Below are positions 19,253 through 30,074 of a DNA stretch of 64,000 bases, piece by piece. The notes under the pieces were generated by a model, which had not been told where the DNA came from, ran no database searches, and was given only the letters and a program-made list of their open reading frames with translations. The translations under genes and the position numbers were made by a program. How positions within the stretch are numbered: the stretch's first letter is position 1; every line of letters begins with the position of its first letter. Source of the DNA: Chitinophagaceae bacterium (GTDB taxonomy: Bacteria > Bacteroidota > Bacteroidia > Chitinophagales > Chitinophagaceae); the NCBI GenBank assembly GCA_016786885.1, contig JAEUVO010000015.1, forward strand, positions 1 to 64,000, in the 5' to 3' direction.

Positions 19253-19362
19253 GTGTACCGGATTTAACGGGGTTGTAACATAGCCCAATATTATTAAAAT
19301 TTAATTTTATTGCATACTTTTAATAGCAATTCAATCGTTAACCCTTAGTAAAATATCCTGGT

Positions 19363-19521
19363 ATGAAGAACAGACACCTTGTACACCATCATGAATCAGC
19401 GAAAATCTATCGCCATTATTACAAACCTTCTTTGAATGTCATCCGTTTACTGAAAGCAGTTTTAGCTGTTTTCATTTCCGGTTCATCAGCGGCAGCGGCC
19501 AATCACTACAGAAGGCATTAA
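19363..19521 (+). CDS. Possible 52-residue membrane-associated peptide
   Basis: ATG 19363 to TAA 19519-19521 encodes a histidine- and tyrosine-rich N-terminus (LVHHHESAKIYRHYYK), one short hydrophobic stretch (VIRLLKAVLAVFISGSSAAAA) and a basic tail (NHYRRH). It is the only plus-strand ORF in an otherwise minus-strand block and is followed 29 bp later by its own good terminator, which is the main argument for it. No ribosome binding site is evident. Function unknown. Confidence 0.4.
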   Translation: MKNRHLVHHHESAKIYRHYYKPSLNVIRLLKAVLAVFISGSSAAAANHYRRH

Positions 19522-19550
19522 ATTTTTTCTCTACTAACCCTTACTATACT

Positions 19551-19582
19551 AAAAGGGGCTCACATAAGTGACGCCCCTTTTT
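19551..19582. terminator. Strong hairpin terminator, bidirectional in form
   Basis: AAAAGGGGC (19551-19559) pairs with GCCCCTTTT (19573-19581), followed by a T run. The A-rich left side gives a T run on the minus strand as well. It can therefore end the small plus-strand ORF at 19363 and the minus-strand TonB-type gene, whose stop is at 19605. Confidence 0.8.
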
Positions 19583-19604
19583 ATATTTGAAAAGTATAGC
19601 CCGT

Positions 19605-22496
19605 TTAGTTCACTCTTACATCCCGCATTTCCCTCTGCATAAAGCGGGGCATTCCCGGCATACCCTGTGGCTGTTGCTGGTTTTTACCCCCCATCCTGTT
19701 CAGGCTGAAGAGGAAGCTGACCATAAAATATCTTTTCAGTACCATGCTCCTGGTATCCTGAATGTAGTTGTCGCCAGTGTTGCGGGTGATACTCTGGTTC
19801 TGGTTCAATATGTCATTAACAGAGAATTTTAACTCGCCGTTTTTATTCTTAAACAATTGTTTGCTGAAGCTGGCATTCCACAATGGGATATTTTGATTAA
19901 ACCCTTCGGCACGGCCTGTGTTGATCAGGTAATCAAAATTGGTTGACAGAATAAAATTCTTCGGGAAGGTATACGCCACATCCCCTGAATATGTTTGTGT
20001 GAAATAATCTTCATTCAGTTGGGTATTGATAGTATATTTTACATTGTTGTAAGCCAAATTTGCTTTAACACCAAAATCAATTTTTTCTTTATTGATATTT
20101 ATTCCGGCCCCCTGAGATATTGTAATTGTCTTTGTAAGATTCTTTTGCAGGTTTACCAGGCTCACATCTTTCAGGTATGACATGTTGTTAGTGAAATTCA
20201 GGCTGGACCCTTTAAGCTTTACATTTTTAAATGGAAGACCAAGGGTAAAGAAAGAAAATGCCCTGAAATATCCGTCTACGTTTTGGTAGGTTGTACGCTG
20301 CACAGGTCCGTTTGTAGTAATGCTGTTTACGATCTTATTCTGCGTGGTGCTGATATTAATATTGGCTGCTATAAATTTAAAAGTAAGAACATTGAACGTA
20401 TTGAACCCGATATTAAAATTGTGGTTGAACTCCTGTTTCAGGTTAGGATTACCGATTTTTATATTCAGCGTATCTGTTACATCCGGCACATTCTGCAATT
20501 GAGAAACTGAGGGCTGATTGGTTCTTCCGTTATAAAAGATCCGCAGGTTCTTACTCCTTGCCGGGGTAAAATTGAAATTCGCTGTTGGAAAAAGATTGGT
20601 GAAGCTTTGCCGTGTTATTGAGTCCTTGCCTGTAGCTGCCTGGTAACTCTGGCTTTCCAGCTCAGAACGTTGTACACCTAAGCCAAACTGGTAATTATAT
20701 TTCTTTTCCTGCACACGGAAATTAGCCCCGAAGCGGTGCGCCTCAAAGGTATTTTTAAAATCATTTGTCTGCAGCAGGTTTGGGTTGTCATATTTACCGG
20801 ACGTACCATTATAGTTATATGTTTCCCTTTTTGATTCGCTCAGGTTATTGGTATAGGCGTAGTTAAACTCCAATAATTTATTCAAGCCGAATGGTTCTGT
20901 ATAGGAAGTGCTGATCACATTATTATTCGTCTCTGTTTTTTGTTTGTAGTTCTGGTTTTGTGAAAATGATGCCAGTACCGTTCCGGCATCGTTGTAAAAC
21001 GTATTGTTAGAAATTGTCAGCCCGTCGCTCTGGCTGTTACCTGTAGTATTGTTCCATCCCAGTGTTAATGTTCTTCCTGTTTTTCCAAATTTGTGACGGA
21101 ATAAAACATTATTACCAAAATTTAATCCGTTGCGGGTATTTGTATTCTTTGAATTACCGACAATGGCCATATATTGCTTCAATGGTGTGATAGAATTGGT
21201 AAATGAGCTGTCTATACTATAATTATCTGAATGCTGTAACGTAAGTGAGGGTGTGTACAGGATCGAATTCATGGAGTCGATCTGGTATTCAAACCGGAGA
21301 TTGAATCTATGATTCTGATTCAGGTTATCTGACATAGATGTTCTTGACAGGTTAGCGGTGGAATCATTTGCAAAAAATGTTTGACGAAAAGTACTTTGCT
21401 CCTGTCGTGGTCTTGAATCGGAAAAGAAATAACTGCCTGTTACTTTTATCTTACTTCCCCATTCATCTGAGTAGTTCAATCCTGCTGAAGTTGACCTGAT
21501 GATACCGGTAGTTCCTGTACCTCCAAACATACCACCGAAACCTCCACCACCTCTTCCCCCAACTACCTGCATGCCACCACCACCAAAATTTCCACCACCT
21601 CCTCCTCCACTAAAACCACCCATTGAACTGATGATATCAGAAAAAGAAAATCCTTGTTTATTAATGTTATTACTATTGAACAATAGAGAGATCCGCTGGC
21701 TGCCGGTAAATTTATTGATGCTCAGGTTTCCTTCATAACGGCCCTGGTCACCATGTGCAGCCAATACCCTTCCAAAGTATCCTTTGTTGCGGTCTTTTTT
21801 CAGTTTGATATTAATGGTCTTGCTGCGGCTGCCATCATCAATGTTGGTAAACTTGGCCTGGTCGCTCATATCATCAAACACCTGCACACTTTCTACCATG
21901 TCTGCGGTTAAATTTTTGGTAGCCAGTTTAGGGTCGGTTCCAAAAAACTCTTTTCCGTCCACTAATATTTTTTGCACCTGCTCGCCTTGTGCCTTCACCG
22001 TTCCTTCTTTATCTACTTCCATACCCGGTATTTTCTTCAGCAGATCTTCTACTGTAGCATTCGGCTGGGTTTTAAAACCACTGGTATTGAACTGCACCGT
22101 ATCATTCTTTACCTGTATGGGAGATTCAGAACTGATCGTTACTCCTTCGAGGAGCTTATAATCTTTTTGAACAAGGAGGTTTCCCAGGTCAATTGCTTTA
22201 TTTGCATCTGTAATAGAAATCCGTTGTTTGATCTCAGTATATCCTTTACTGGAAATGATAAGACGGTAGTCACCGGCTGCCAGCCCTTTTACTTCAAAAA
22301 CACCTTGCTTATTTGATAAGGTAAAAGTGACGAGAGAAGAATCTTTCGCATGCAATACCGAAACGGTGGCGTCGGCAATATTCATTTTGGCAGTGGTGTC
22401 CACCAGTTTGCCTTTTATGCTGCCATCAGTTTTTTGCGCCTGTACATTTGCCAGGAAGGCAATCAGTAAAAGGGATAAGGTAAAAATCTTCTTCAT
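19605..22496 (-). CDS. TonB-type outer-membrane beta-barrel protein (paralogue 2)
   Basis: The start is set at the ATG at 22496, because it begins a clean signal peptide ([21 protein letters not shown]); a longer frame would add 45 unlikely residues. The 963-residue product repeats the plan of the 15638 gene: regulatory domain, plug-like segment ([33 protein letters not shown]), barrel. A long glycine-rich run of about 45 residues lies after the plug and contains [12 protein letters not shown]. The C-terminus extends past the last strand with a proline/glutamine/methionine-rich tail. Ligand unknown. It follows the SNF2 gene by 112 bp on the same strand but has its own -7-like box. Confidence 0.88.
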   Translation of the reverse strand: MKKIFTLSLLLIAFLANVQAQKTDGSIKGKLVDTTAKMNIADATVSVLHAKDSSLVTFTLSNKQGVFEVKGLAAGDYRLIISSKGYTEIKQRISITDANKAIDLGNLLVQKDYKLLEGVTISSESPIQVKNDTVQFNTSGFKTQPNATVEDLLKKIPGMEVDKEGTVKAQGEQVQKILVDGKEFFGTDPKLATKNLTADMVESVQVFDDMSDQAKFTNIDDGSRSKTINIKLKKDRNKGYFGRVLAAHGDQGRYEGNLSINKFTGSQRISLLFNSNNINKQGFSFSDIISSMGGFSGGGGGGNFGGGGMQVVGGRGGGGFGGMFGGTGTTGIIRSTSAGLNYSDEWGSKIKVTGSYFFSDSRPRQEQSTFRQTFFANDSTANLSRTSMSDNLNQNHRFNLRFEYQIDSMNSILYTPSLTLQHSDNYSIDSSFTNSITPLKQYMAIVGNSKNTNTRNGLNFGNNVLFRHKFGKTGRTLTLGWNNTTGNSQSDGLTISNNTFYNDAGTVLASFSQNQNYKQKTETNNNVISTSYTEPFGLNKLLEFNYAYTNNLSESKRETYNYNGTSGKYDNPNLLQTNDFKNTFEAHRFGANFRVQEKKYNYQFGLGVQRSELESQSYQAATGKDSITRQSFTNLFPTANFNFTPARSKNLRIFYNGRTNQPSVSQLQNVPDVTDTLNIKIGNPNLKQEFNHNFNIGFNTFNVLTFKFIAANINISTTQNKIVNSITTNGPVQRTTYQNVDGYFRAFSFFTLGLPFKNVKLKGSSLNFTNNMSYLKDVSLVNLQKNLTKTITISQGAGININKEKIDFGVKANLAYNNVKYTINTQLNEDYFTQTYSGDVAYTFPKNFILSTNFDYLINTGRAEGFNQNIPLWNASFSKQLFKNKNGELKFSVNDILNQNQSITRNTGDNYIQDTRSMVLKRYFMVSFLFSLNRMGGKNQQQPQGMPGMPRFMQREMRDVRVN

Positions 22497-22515
22497 AATC
22501 AGTGAAATAAGTGTA

Positions 22516-22523
22516 CGAAAATA
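22516..22523 (-). promoter_or_regulatory. Putative -7 box of TonB-type gene 2
   Basis: TATTTTCG on the minus strand, 19 bp before the start codon, matches the box upstream of the paralogue at 18475. Confidence 0.35.
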
Positions 22524-22608
22524 GACGTAAAGGGCTGAAACAACCTTCGGGAAGTTGGTCTTTTTGGCAAAAAGAGGGATAAACAGGCCGATTTTACCGA
22601 TGAATGGG

Positions 22609-25600
22609 CTAGCTAAATAGGTATTCCACATCCTCCCTCGTCAGTGTCTTCACAAAAGAAGCATCATCTGAGATGATATCTTTGGCCAGGGCCCTTTTCT
22701 TTTCCTGCAGCTGCAGTATTTTATCTTCGATGGTGTCTTTACAGATCATGCGATAAGCAAAAATGTTCTTGGTTTGCCCGATACGGTGTGTACGGTCAAT
22801 GGCCTGTTGCTCTACGGCGGGATTCCACCAGGGGTCTACAATGTATACGTAGTCGGCAGCGGTAAGGTTCAAGCCCACACCACCGGCTTTCAATGAAATT
22901 AAAAACACCCTTACCTCGTCATTATTTTGAAAACTTTGAATGGCTTTTTCCCTGTCAGGTGCTGAAGTGCTGCCATCAAAGTATTCATATTTAATACCCA
23001 GTTCTTCCAGCTTGGCTCTTATTAATGCCAGCATTCCCAAAAACTGTGAAAATATCAGCGCCTTATGGTTTCCCATATCTTCACTTAGCTCTCTTGCCAG
23101 CTCATCCAGCTTGATAGAATGATTGTCAAATTTTTCCTGCTCATTCAATATCGCCGGCGAATCACATATCTGGCGCAGCTTCATCAGGCCCTGCAAGATG
23201 GTCAACTGTGATTTTTGTATTCCCTGCGTTTCAATTGTACCTAATATCTGGTTACGGAAATCATTGCGATATGCATCATAAATGCTGCGCTGTTCATCCT
23301 CCATTTCACAAAACAGTATCATCTCCTGTTTCTCAGGAAGATCTTTCGCCACCTGCTCCTTTGTGCGGCGAAGTATGAACGGATATAAAATTTTACGCAG
23401 GTGGTCTTTACGGTCCTGTTCACCAAACTTATCAATCGGGATGGCAAACTCCTGCCGGAAAAACTCCATAGTGCCCAGCATCCCGGGGTTCAAAAAATTC
23501 ATCTGGGCAAAAATGTCAAATGTATTATTCTGCAACGGTGTACCGCTCATGCACAAGCGGTGTTTTGCATTAAGCAGGCAAGCGGCTTTGGTAACTTTAC
23601 TCGAAGGATTTTTGATGGCTTGTGATTCATCCAGTATCACATAATCAAAATCCACACTCATCAGTAATTTGATATCACTCCTCAGCGTACCGTAAGTGGT
23701 GATCGTTACATCATGATCAATGAGCTCTTCTTTCACCCTTGTTCTCGTAGCGCCGTGATGGATGCGGTAAGTGAGCTTAGGTGTGAATTTTTTGATCTCA
23801 TTTTCCCAGTTATAAATAAGTGTGGTAGGGCAAACAACTAATGCTTTGAGTTTACCCTGCTCATTCTTAAAATATTCTATAAAGGAAAGGGCCTGCACTG
23901 TTTTACCCAAACCCATATCATCTGCCAGGATGCCTCCCCACTTAATATCTTTCAGGTAATTGAGCCATTGATATCCTGCCACCTGGTAAGGCCGCAGTAT
24001 CATTTTCAAATTATATGATGGCTCAATTTCTTTTATCTTATTGAATTCCCGCAGCTTTTCATATTTCTCTTCCAGCTGCACTACCAGTTCTTCTTCATCC
24101 CTTGTTTCATACAACTCATCTACTACACTTAAATGATAGCGGGATAATTTTAAAGAATCAGTTTTCCCTTCACCCACCCTGAAAAGGAGTGAATATTTTT
24201 TCAGCCATTCTTCGGGGAGTATCCCGAGTGTCCCATCATTCAGGTGTACAAATTGTTGCTTGTTCGCCAACGCTCTTTTTACCTCCGCCACGGTTACCCG
24301 CTGATCGCCGAATACAATATCCACTTTAGCGTCGAACCAATCGGTATTACTGCTGATGAAAATCTTTGTTTGCGGTTTGGCTGTATTGAACCTGAAATTC
24401 TTCAGTGCTTCAAATCCAAATACCGGTGTTTTATTATCCTTCATCGCATCTACAAACAGGAAGAACCAGTTATTCTTTAATACATCTGTTCCTTTCAATG
24501 CCAGCGTGGCAGAATCTTCATTGTATACGAAATTGGAATGCAGGTTCTGTAACTTCTGAATAAACTCGTTTTCTTTTTCCCTGTTGCGATGCACCACCAA
24601 TACTTTATCCCCCTGTGGCACTATTACTTCGTCTCTGTCCTTTGCTTTTGTTTCATATCCTTTGTAAGAAAAAGATGGCTGGAAAACAAGGTATTCTCCC
24701 TTTTCCATCAAAAACAATTTTACTTCCGGGTTGCCGTCTTTTATTTCCTGTACTAATGATTTATCAAAATCTACCTTGTGCTCTCGTGCCAGTGGCATGA
24801 TAAATTTGTTCAGCGTATCTGTCCATTCTTCAGCAGATACTGTCATCTTCCCTGTAGGTAAAAACTTCTCCACCAGGTGAATCACTTCATTGTTTTTCCA
24901 GAGATGTGCCTGGTTGTTATACAAAAAGAAGAGCGGCGTTTCGCCTTCATTATCTGCCAGGTCAAATTCCAGCGGCCCGGCTTTTACACGGCACTGTATG
25001 GTATAATGTGCCCCGATAGTTACCGGGGTCTTTATTATAAAATGCGGCCTTGCTTCCTCTGCCTGTAATTGTAACGGTTCAATATTATTTGTCTTAAAGG
25101 CTTTTGCGTCGGGTAGTAAAAAAACAAACGGGTTACCGGCAGAATCGGTAAATATTTTTTTAAGTTTTGGTAATAAATATTCTGCCATCAGTTCTTTTGT
25201 CTCATCCGGCAGATCATCTTCTTCCTGGTGAATGATATTTTCCCAAATACCTGAGAACGGGGAATTGCGACTTACATACTTATTTATCTCCGCATCCTGC
25301 AGCTTTCTCAGTAAAGTAAGTAATTCCTTATCACTTTCTGGTAATAGATCTGTGTTTACATAACGGCTTATATCCAGTTTTTCCACTTTGCCGGCAAACG
25401 CATCATTACTGTCATTTGCTTCACCCATTACCACATCCACAGTGAACCGGGGGTAATTTTTCTTATTAAAATTAAAAACAGCACCCAGCCTTTGCGACGG
25501 TTTAACATCCGGCTCTTCTGCTATAACAGGTTGTTCTATCTCTTTTTCCCTTTGCGGAATCAGCACAGGTTTTGTTGGTGCTGCTACCGGTGCAACTCTT

Positions 25601-26382
25601 TTGATGCTTGCATCGAGTACTCGTAAGAAAGGTTTACCGTCTTTATAGGCAAACTCAAATTTTCCTTTCAGATCATCATCCAGCGAATAACCATAGGCTT
25701 CCAGCAGTTTGTTTTTCTCTTTGTCCCAATTTCTTATGCTATCAAAGTAATTAGCGCCATGCGTATTAAGCAGCTGCAGAAGCACTATCATCTTTGGCAA
25801 ACACAGCGGATGATTTTCATCTTCATAATCGCAACTGGTATCAAAATTTTTTTCCTCGTTTTTCCGGATTATTACTTTATACGTTTGCCCGTTCAGTTTT
25901 ACAGAAGCTTTTACTGTTTCATTTTCGGCATGTTCAATAGTTGCCTTATTGGTTCGCAAGAAAGTTTCTGCATCAATCAATGTTTCAGGAGAGCATAAAA
26001 GCCTTAATGTCTTTAAATCGATCGCTTTCATTTTCGCCACGGTGTGGCGCTGGTCATATTTTACATTATCGGCCTGCAGGTGGCCCCGGTCAATCATTTC
26101 CTGCAACTGAAACAATGCGGCAGCTTCATGACGGCAGATATCTCCCAGGTTATACGGGCAGGCACAACGTAACGAAGTTTCTTTGGGGTCTTTAAATTTT
26201 TGTATGTATACTTTGTAATAAGTAGAGTAGCTGTCATCCTTTACCCGGAACACTGCTGAACCAAACAGGTCGTCGTATTCCACCAACTCCACAAATCCTA
26301 TCGTATGGATTTTTTTTCCTCTGCGGATCACTTCATCAGTTCCATGGGTATAAACGTACTTAATAAGGTGCGGTAAAGCCAT
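22609..26382 (-). CDS. SWI2/SNF2 helicase with SWIM zinc finger
   Basis: The start is taken at the ATG at 26382 ([11 protein letters not shown]), 20 codons into the longest frame, giving 1257 residues. Near the N-terminus is a SWIM zinc finger, CxC...CxH, in [17 protein letters not shown]. The C-terminal third is a full SNF2 ATPase: motif [13 protein letters not shown], motif II DESQ in [15 protein letters not shown], motif [11 protein letters not shown], motif [18 protein letters not shown] and motif [15 protein letters not shown]. The middle resembles the bacterial SNF2 N-terminal region. Such proteins are DNA-dependent translocases (RapA/HepA-like) that act on nucleoprotein or RNA polymerase; the precise target here is unknown. 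Confidence 0.93.
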   Translation of the reverse strand: MALPHLIKYVYTHGTDEVIRRGKKIHTIGFVELVEYDDLFGSAVFRVKDDSYSTYYKVYIQKFKDPKETSLRCACPYNLGDICRHEAAALFQLQEMIDRGHLQADNVKYDQRHTVAKMKAIDLKTLRLLCSPETLIDAETFLRTNKATIEHAENETVKASVKLNGQTYKVIIRKNEEKNFDTSCDYEDENHPLCLPKMIVLLQLLNTHGANYFDSIRNWDKEKNKLLEAYGYSLDDDLKGKFEFAYKDGKPFLRVLDASIKRVAPVAAPTKPVLIPQREKEIEQPVIAEEPDVKPSQRLGAVFNFNKKNYPRFTVDVVMGEANDSNDAFAGKVEKLDISRYVNTDLLPESDKELLTLLRKLQDAEINKYVSRNSPFSGIWENIIHQEEDDLPDETKELMAEYLLPKLKKIFTDSAGNPFVFLLPDAKAFKTNNIEPLQLQAEEARPHFIIKTPVTIGAHYTIQCRVKAGPLEFDLADNEGETPLFFLYNNQAHLWKNNEVIHLVEKFLPTGKMTVSAEEWTDTLNKFIMPLAREHKVDFDKSLVQEIKDGNPEVKLFLMEKGEYLVFQPSFSYKGYETKAKDRDEVIVPQGDKVLVVHRNREKENEFIQKLQNLHSNFVYNEDSATLALKGTDVLKNNWFFLFVDAMKDNKTPVFGFEALKNFRFNTAKPQTKIFISSNTDWFDAKVDIVFGDQRVTVAEVKRALANKQQFVHLNDGTLGILPEEWLKKYSLLFRVGEGKTDSLKLSRYHLSVVDELYETRDEEELVVQLEEKYEKLREFNKIKEIEPSYNLKMILRPYQVAGYQWLNYLKDIKWGGILADDMGLGKTVQALSFIEYFKNEQGKLKALVVCPTTLIYNWENEIKKFTPKLTYRIHHGATRTRVKEELIDHDVTITTYGTLRSDIKLLMSVDFDYVILDESQAIKNPSSKVTKAACLLNAKHRLCMSGTPLQNNTFDIFAQMNFLNPGMLGTMEFFRQEFAIPIDKFGEQDRKDHLRKILYPFILRRTKEQVAKDLPEKQEMILFCEMEDEQRSIYDAYRNDFRNQILGTIETQGIQKSQLTILQGLMKLRQICDSPAILNEQEKFDNHSIKLDELARELSEDMGNHKALIFSQFLGMLALIRAKLEELGIKYEYFDGSTSAPDREKAIQSFQNNDEVRVFLISLKAGGVGLNLTAADYVYIVDPWWNPAVEQQAIDRTHRIGQTKNIFAYRMICKDTIEDKILQLQEKKRALAKDIISDDASFVKTLTREDVEYLFS

Positions 26383-26439
26383 ATAAGAAATTCCAAATTT
26401 TGAATTCCCAGATTCCAGCAATGAAAAAAGGGCAATCGG

Positions 26440-26447
26440 CAAATGTA
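26440..26447 (-). promoter_or_regulatory. Putative -7 box of the SNF2 gene
   Basis: The minus strand reads TACATTTG, an exact TAnnTTTG box, 57 bp before the ATG chosen at 26382. This supports the shorter start, because the longest frame would begin (at 26442) inside this box. Confidence 0.4.
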
Positions 26448-26556
26448 AAAGAATGTGCAGCGGATTTCCTCGTAAAAGGCGATAAATAAAAAATATTTTT
26501 CATTCAGGAGAGGTGCGGAAAAAATGAAGTATCTTAGAAGGTTTTTTTCGTCTTTC

Positions 26557-27282
26557 CTATTTTGCTTCTAACTTTCCATTACTGTAGACCGGCAACACAT
26601 TTGCCACATCCGGAGTTAAACAGAATTTGATATCCTCTATCAAGCCAAATCTTTCCACCAGGCGATGGTAGTGCGTCAGTTTTGGTGCAAATTCAATGAG
26701 TTTATTCTTATGTTTTGCATACATCGTCTCAGCCATAAGTGAACTGTCGCAATGAATAGTAAATTCTTTTGCCAGGCGATTTATCACTGCGCCTGCAAAT
26801 AAAGTGTCTTCCAGGTTAAAGCGATCTTTCCAGCCAGCGCAACCCAGCACCACATTTTTTTTCTCTGCTGATAAAAAATCACATATCGCCGAAAGATTAG
26901 GAAAAGAACCAGAGATAATGGTATCAGCATTTCTGTCCAATGCCATTTGCAGGAGTCTTGTTCCGTTGGTTGTGGTAAGTACCAGGGTTTTGTTTTCGAT
27001 AAAATCTTTGGTGTATTCCAATGGAGAATTGCCGTGCTGCAATCCTTCAGCGATCATACCATCTCTTTCACCTGCCGCAATGCCATCAATATTCTTACTT
27101 ATCTCAATGGCCTTGGGAACGGAATCAACGGGTATGACACATTTTGCGCCATTGTACAAGGCGGATGCAATGGTGGAGGTGGCTCGAAACACATCGATAA
27201 TAACAACAACACTGTTGCTCAGATCATATAAGTGTAATAAGGCCGGGGATATGGATGTATGAAGGGTGGGCTTGTTGTTCAT
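26557..27282 (-). CDS. comB: 2-phosphosulfolactate phosphatase family protein (ComB)
   Basis: The 241-residue protein has the ComB motifs VVIIDVFRATSTIA, AGERDGMIAEG, GNSPLEY and LTTTNGTRLL. In methanogens ComB removes phosphate from 2-phosphosulfolactate during coenzyme M synthesis. Many bacteria carry the family without making coenzyme M, so the substrate here is uncertain and may be sulfolactate-related or another small phosphate ester. It is cytoplasmic. An exact TAnnTTTG box lies just upstream, which implies a very short leader. Confidence 0.85.
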   Translation of the reverse strand: MNNKPTLHTSISPALLHLYDLSNSVVVIIDVFRATSTIASALYNGAKCVIPVDSVPKAIEISKNIDGIAAGERDGMIAEGLQHGNSPLEYTKDFIENKTLVLTTTNGTRLLQMALDRNADTIISGSFPNLSAICDFLSAEKKNVVLGCAGWKDRFNLEDTLFAGAVINRLAKEFTIHCDSSLMAETMYAKHKNKLIEFAPKLTHYHRLVERFGLIEDIKFCLTPDVANVLPVYSNGKLEAK

Positions 27283-27292
27283 AATAGATTTG

Positions 27293-27300
27293 CAAAAGTA
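27293..27300 (-). promoter_or_regulatory. Putative -7 box of comB
   Basis: The minus strand reads TACTTTTG, matching TAnnTTTG, only 10 bp before the start codon. If active it would give a leader of a few bases, that is, a nearly leaderless message. Confidence 0.4.
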
Positions 27301-27327
27301 AGAAACGGCTGTTTACGTTGGCCTGAA

Positions 27328-27804
27328 TTACTTAATCAGCAATTTCCTCCATCGTTCGCTTTCTGCAAATTCTTTAATGGTCTTATTACGCTGCTCCAGT
27401 AACCGTTTCATGTATTTGGTAAGGTATAATGAATTAAACCATTCGCCGAATATGCCATAGGGTATTTCAAAATGTAACAGGTCGATCAGGATAGTACCGT
27501 TATCGCATGGCTTAAAATGATGCTCATGCTTCATCATTTTAAAGTCTCCCTGCACCTGCTCGTCAATAAACATCTCTCCTTTTTTCATTTCTGTTACTTT
27601 TACCCGGAGCAGTCTTTCTTTAAAAAAGTGCTTAGCCTTCCATGTCACGGTGTCTTCTTTTTCAATAAGCCCGAAACGGGTGCCGGCCACTGCTTCTTCC
27701 TTATGTGCAGCCATTGATTCTTTGTGAAGCCCGACATGACGGCTCAGGTCAAAAACCACCTGTGCGGGTGCAGCAATAAAAGTGGTAAGATGAATAGTTG
27801 GCAT
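27328..27804 (-). CDS. SRPBCC-fold ligand-binding protein
   Basis: The 158 residues follow the START/Bet v 1 pattern: an opening strand (PTIHLTTFIAAPAQVVFDLSR), a central run of strands (VTWKAKHFFKERLLRVKVTEM, MFIDEQVQGDFKMMKHEHHF) and a C-terminal helix (YLTKYMKRLLEQRNKTIKEF). The fold binds hydrophobic ligands or acts as cyclase or dehydrase; no catalytic motif points to a reaction. No signal peptide. It lies between comB and gcvT on the same strand. Confidence 0.75.
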   Translation of the reverse strand: MPTIHLTTFIAAPAQVVFDLSRHVGLHKESMAAHKEEAVAGTRFGLIEKEDTVTWKAKHFFKERLLRVKVTEMKKGEMFIDEQVQGDFKMMKHEHHFKPCDNGTILIDLLHFEIPYGIFGEWFNSLYLTKYMKRLLEQRNKTIKEFAESERWRKLLIK

Positions 27805-27868
27805 TGTTTACAAATTTGAGGTATAACGCTCAGTTATTGCAAAAACCTGACCACAGCAATGTAATTTA

Positions 27869-28954
27869 TCAGGAAAATGGAATCTTAGCTACTTTGGCCT
27901 GCAGGAGTTTGTCCCGCACTTTGATGTAAATGTCCGTATCAATAGCAGCAAAAGCAGTTCGTACATATCCCATTCCAATGGCTTTGCCCAAGCTGGGAGA
28001 TTGCGTACCAGATGTAACCACCCCAATCGTTTCTCCCGAATAATCTTTTATTTCATAACCATGGCGGGGAATACCTTTTTCTATCATTTCAAAACCTACC
28101 AGTTTGCGGGTAACTCCTTCTGTTTTCTGCCGGGCAAATATTTCTTTTGATGTAAATTCTTTGGTGAACTTGGTGATCCAACCTAAACCTGCTTCCATTG
28201 GTGAAGTGGTGTCATCAATATCATTACCATACAAACAGAAGCCCATTTCCAGGCGAAGTGTGTCTCTTGCACCAAGACCAATAGGTTTCAATCCTTGCGG
28301 ACCACCTGCTGCGAAAATTGCATCCCATATCTTATCAGCTGCCTCGTCTTTTTCTTCAAAATATATTTCTACCCCTCCGGCACCGGTATAACCTGTTGCG
28401 CTTACCAAAACATTTTCAACACCAGCAAATGTTCCTTTGGTAAATGTGTAATACTTAAGGTTCAATATATCCATTTCTGTTAATGGTTGCAGGATCTTTG
28501 TAGCATTAGGGCCCTGTATTGCCAGTAAACAGGTTTTATCCGAAATATTATGCATCTCCACCTTGTTCGTATTATGCTTCACAATCCAGTTCCAGTCTTT
28601 TTCAATATTAGACGCATTAACCACCAGCATATATACTTTATTTTTTTCGATGCAGTACACTAATAAATCGTCTACAATTCCACCGTCTTCATTCGGAAGA
28701 CAACTGTATTGTGCCTGCCCGTTTTTAAGTTTTGCCGCATCATTACTTGTAACCCGCTGAATGAGGTCCAGCGCCATTTCTCCCTTCAGTATAAATTCAC
28801 CCATATGGCTAACATCAAATACACCGGCGTTTTTTCGTACCGCTGCATGTTCATCGTTGATGCCCGTATAAGAGATGGGCATATTATAGCCGGCAAATGA
28901 AGCCATTTTGGCGCCCAGTGCAATGTGTTTATTTGTAAAAGGAGTATTTTTCAT
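27869..28954 (-). CDS. gcvT: Aminomethyltransferase of the glycine cleavage system (T protein)
   Basis: The 361 residues are the usual length. Seen motifs are [54 protein letters not shown] and [19 protein letters not shown]. The final domain includes [10 protein letters not shown] and [19 protein letters not shown]. GcvT transfers the aminomethyl group from the H protein to tetrahydrofolate, yielding 5,10-methylene-THF and ammonia. The other gcv genes are not in the window, which is common in Bacteroidota. An exact TAnnTTTG box precedes it. Confidence 0.97.
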   Translation of the reverse strand: MKNTPFTNKHIALGAKMASFAGYNMPISYTGINDEHAAVRKNAGVFDVSHMGEFILKGEMALDLIQRVTSNDAAKLKNGQAQYSCLPNEDGGIVDDLLVYCIEKNKVYMLVVNASNIEKDWNWIVKHNTNKVEMHNISDKTCLLAIQGPNATKILQPLTEMDILNLKYYTFTKGTFAGVENVLVSATGYTGAGGVEIYFEEKDEAADKIWDAIFAAGGPQGLKPIGLGARDTLRLEMGFCLYGNDIDDTTSPMEAGLGWITKFTKEFTSKEIFARQKTEGVTRKLVGFEMIEKGIPRHGYEIKDYSGETIGVVTSGTQSPSLGKAIGMGYVRTAFAAIDTDIYIKVRDKLLQAKVAKIPFS

Positions 28955-28970
28955 TTAGCAAAATTTGCGG

Positions 28971-28978
28971 CAAATGTA
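28971..28978 (-). promoter_or_regulatory. Putative -7 box of gcvT
   Basis: The minus strand reads TACATTTG, an exact match to TAnnTTTG, 16 bp before the start codon. No clear -33 TTTG was found at the expected spacing. Confidence 0.4.
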
Positions 28979-29076
28979 GTTTAAATACTGGTGTATTTTA
29001 GTGGAAACGGCATATTAAAAAATTTCTGCCACAGTTCAAATTTGATAATTTTATAAGCGATTTAATCAACTTAATT

Positions 29077-29997
29077 ATGAAACGGCATTTTTTATTCCTC
29101 ATTCTTTTCTTTTCGGTTGTTTTGGCAAATGGCCAGAAAATTACCGGTTGCGGGTTTAAAGTACCTCCCCGGACTCTTATTAAAACAAGTTTCCAGTCTG
29201 TGTATGAAGCAAAACAGATTCTGCAGAATATGCTGGATACAATCCGATGGAAAGAAAACTTCAGCGTAAAAGAACAGAATGGTATCCGCAATGCTTATGC
29301 TACCATAATAAACAGAGCAAGATGGATTATTTATGATAATGATTTTCTTGAAGATATTGATGCATACGCTTCCACTAAATGGGCATCTATCAGTGTGCTG
29401 GCACATGAAATGGGGCACCATTATTATAATCATACTGTAAGCGGTACAGGAAGTACTCCTCCCAAGGAAATTGAAGCAGACGCATTCTCAGGATATGTTA
29501 TGCAAAAACTTGGCGCCACACTTAACGAGTCTGTTGCTGCAATTACCGCCATCGCTTCCGACAGGGCCAGTTCTACACACCCTGCTAAAAAAGACAGGGT
29601 GGCCGCTATTACAAAAGGATGGAACAGTGCAAAAAATGAAGGCCCTGCTTCCGGGGGAGGTAACAATGGTAATACCGGCGGAAATACAGGTACTGGAGGA
29701 AACAACTCCGGCAATACAAATACTCCTCCCCTGGATGATCCGAGCTGGATAAACCTGACCATCCAAAGCAACAAAAATGAAAAAGTGATGCTTAGTGATG
29801 ATGGAAAAAATTATCAGGTAGCAGAAATAAAAGCTGGTGAGGCTTTTGTTTTCCGTTTTGAAATTTATCAGTATGGTTGGCTGAAACTGCCTTATTATAA
29901 CGGTTACCGGACATATAAATTAATGCACGGTAAGGATTACAGTATTCTATGGAACAGGCGTACAAAAAACTGGACAGTGGTAGAAATTCCAGATTAA
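29077..29997 (+). CDS. Secreted zinc metallopeptidase-like protein (HEMGH)
   Basis: The 306-residue protein has a signal peptide (MKRHFLFLILFFSVVLANGQ). The zincin motif HExxH is H110-E111-M-G-H114, and a downstream E131-x3-D135 (EIEADAFSG) matches the third-ligand motif of M48-like peptidases, but the rest is shorter than M48 proteins. A low-complexity Gly/Asn/Thr linker at about residues 190-220 leads to a C-terminal domain of about 85 residues rich in Trp, Tyr and Lys (FEIYQYGWLKLPYYNGYRTYK), possibly a binding module. It is probably periplasmic or secreted. Substrate unknown. Confidence 0.75.
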   Translation: MKRHFLFLILFFSVVLANGQKITGCGFKVPPRTLIKTSFQSVYEAKQILQNMLDTIRWKENFSVKEQNGIRNAYATIINRARWIIYDNDFLEDIDAYASTKWASISVLAHEMGHHYYNHTVSGTGSTPPKEIEADAFSGYVMQKLGATLNESVAAITAIASDRASSTHPAKKDRVAAITKGWNSAKNEGPASGGGNNGNTGGNTGTGGNNSGNTNTPPLDDPSWINLTIQSNKNEKVMLSDDGKNYQVAEIKAGEAFVFRFEIYQYGWLKLPYYNGYRTYKLMHGKDYSILWNRRTKNWTVVEIPD

Positions 29998-30013
29998 TTC
30001 ATCAAGTAAAAGT

Positions 30014-30045
30014 AAATGGCTCCTTTTAAGGGGAGCCATTTTTTT
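30014..30045 (+). terminator. Rho-independent terminator after the metallopeptidase gene
   Basis: AAATGGCTCC (30014-30023) pairs with GGAGCCATTT (30032-30041) around an eight-base loop, then a T run to 30045. It serves the plus-strand gene that ends at 29997; the minus-strand PspC gene ends at 30075. Confidence 0.85.
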
Positions 30046-30074
30046 ACCCGGACATTTCCGGACTTCAACCTCCG

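Noticed and set aside
21499..21738. 79-codon plus-strand ORF rich in proline
   Set aside because: It is the antisense reading of the glycine-rich run of the TonB-type gene at 19605-22496.
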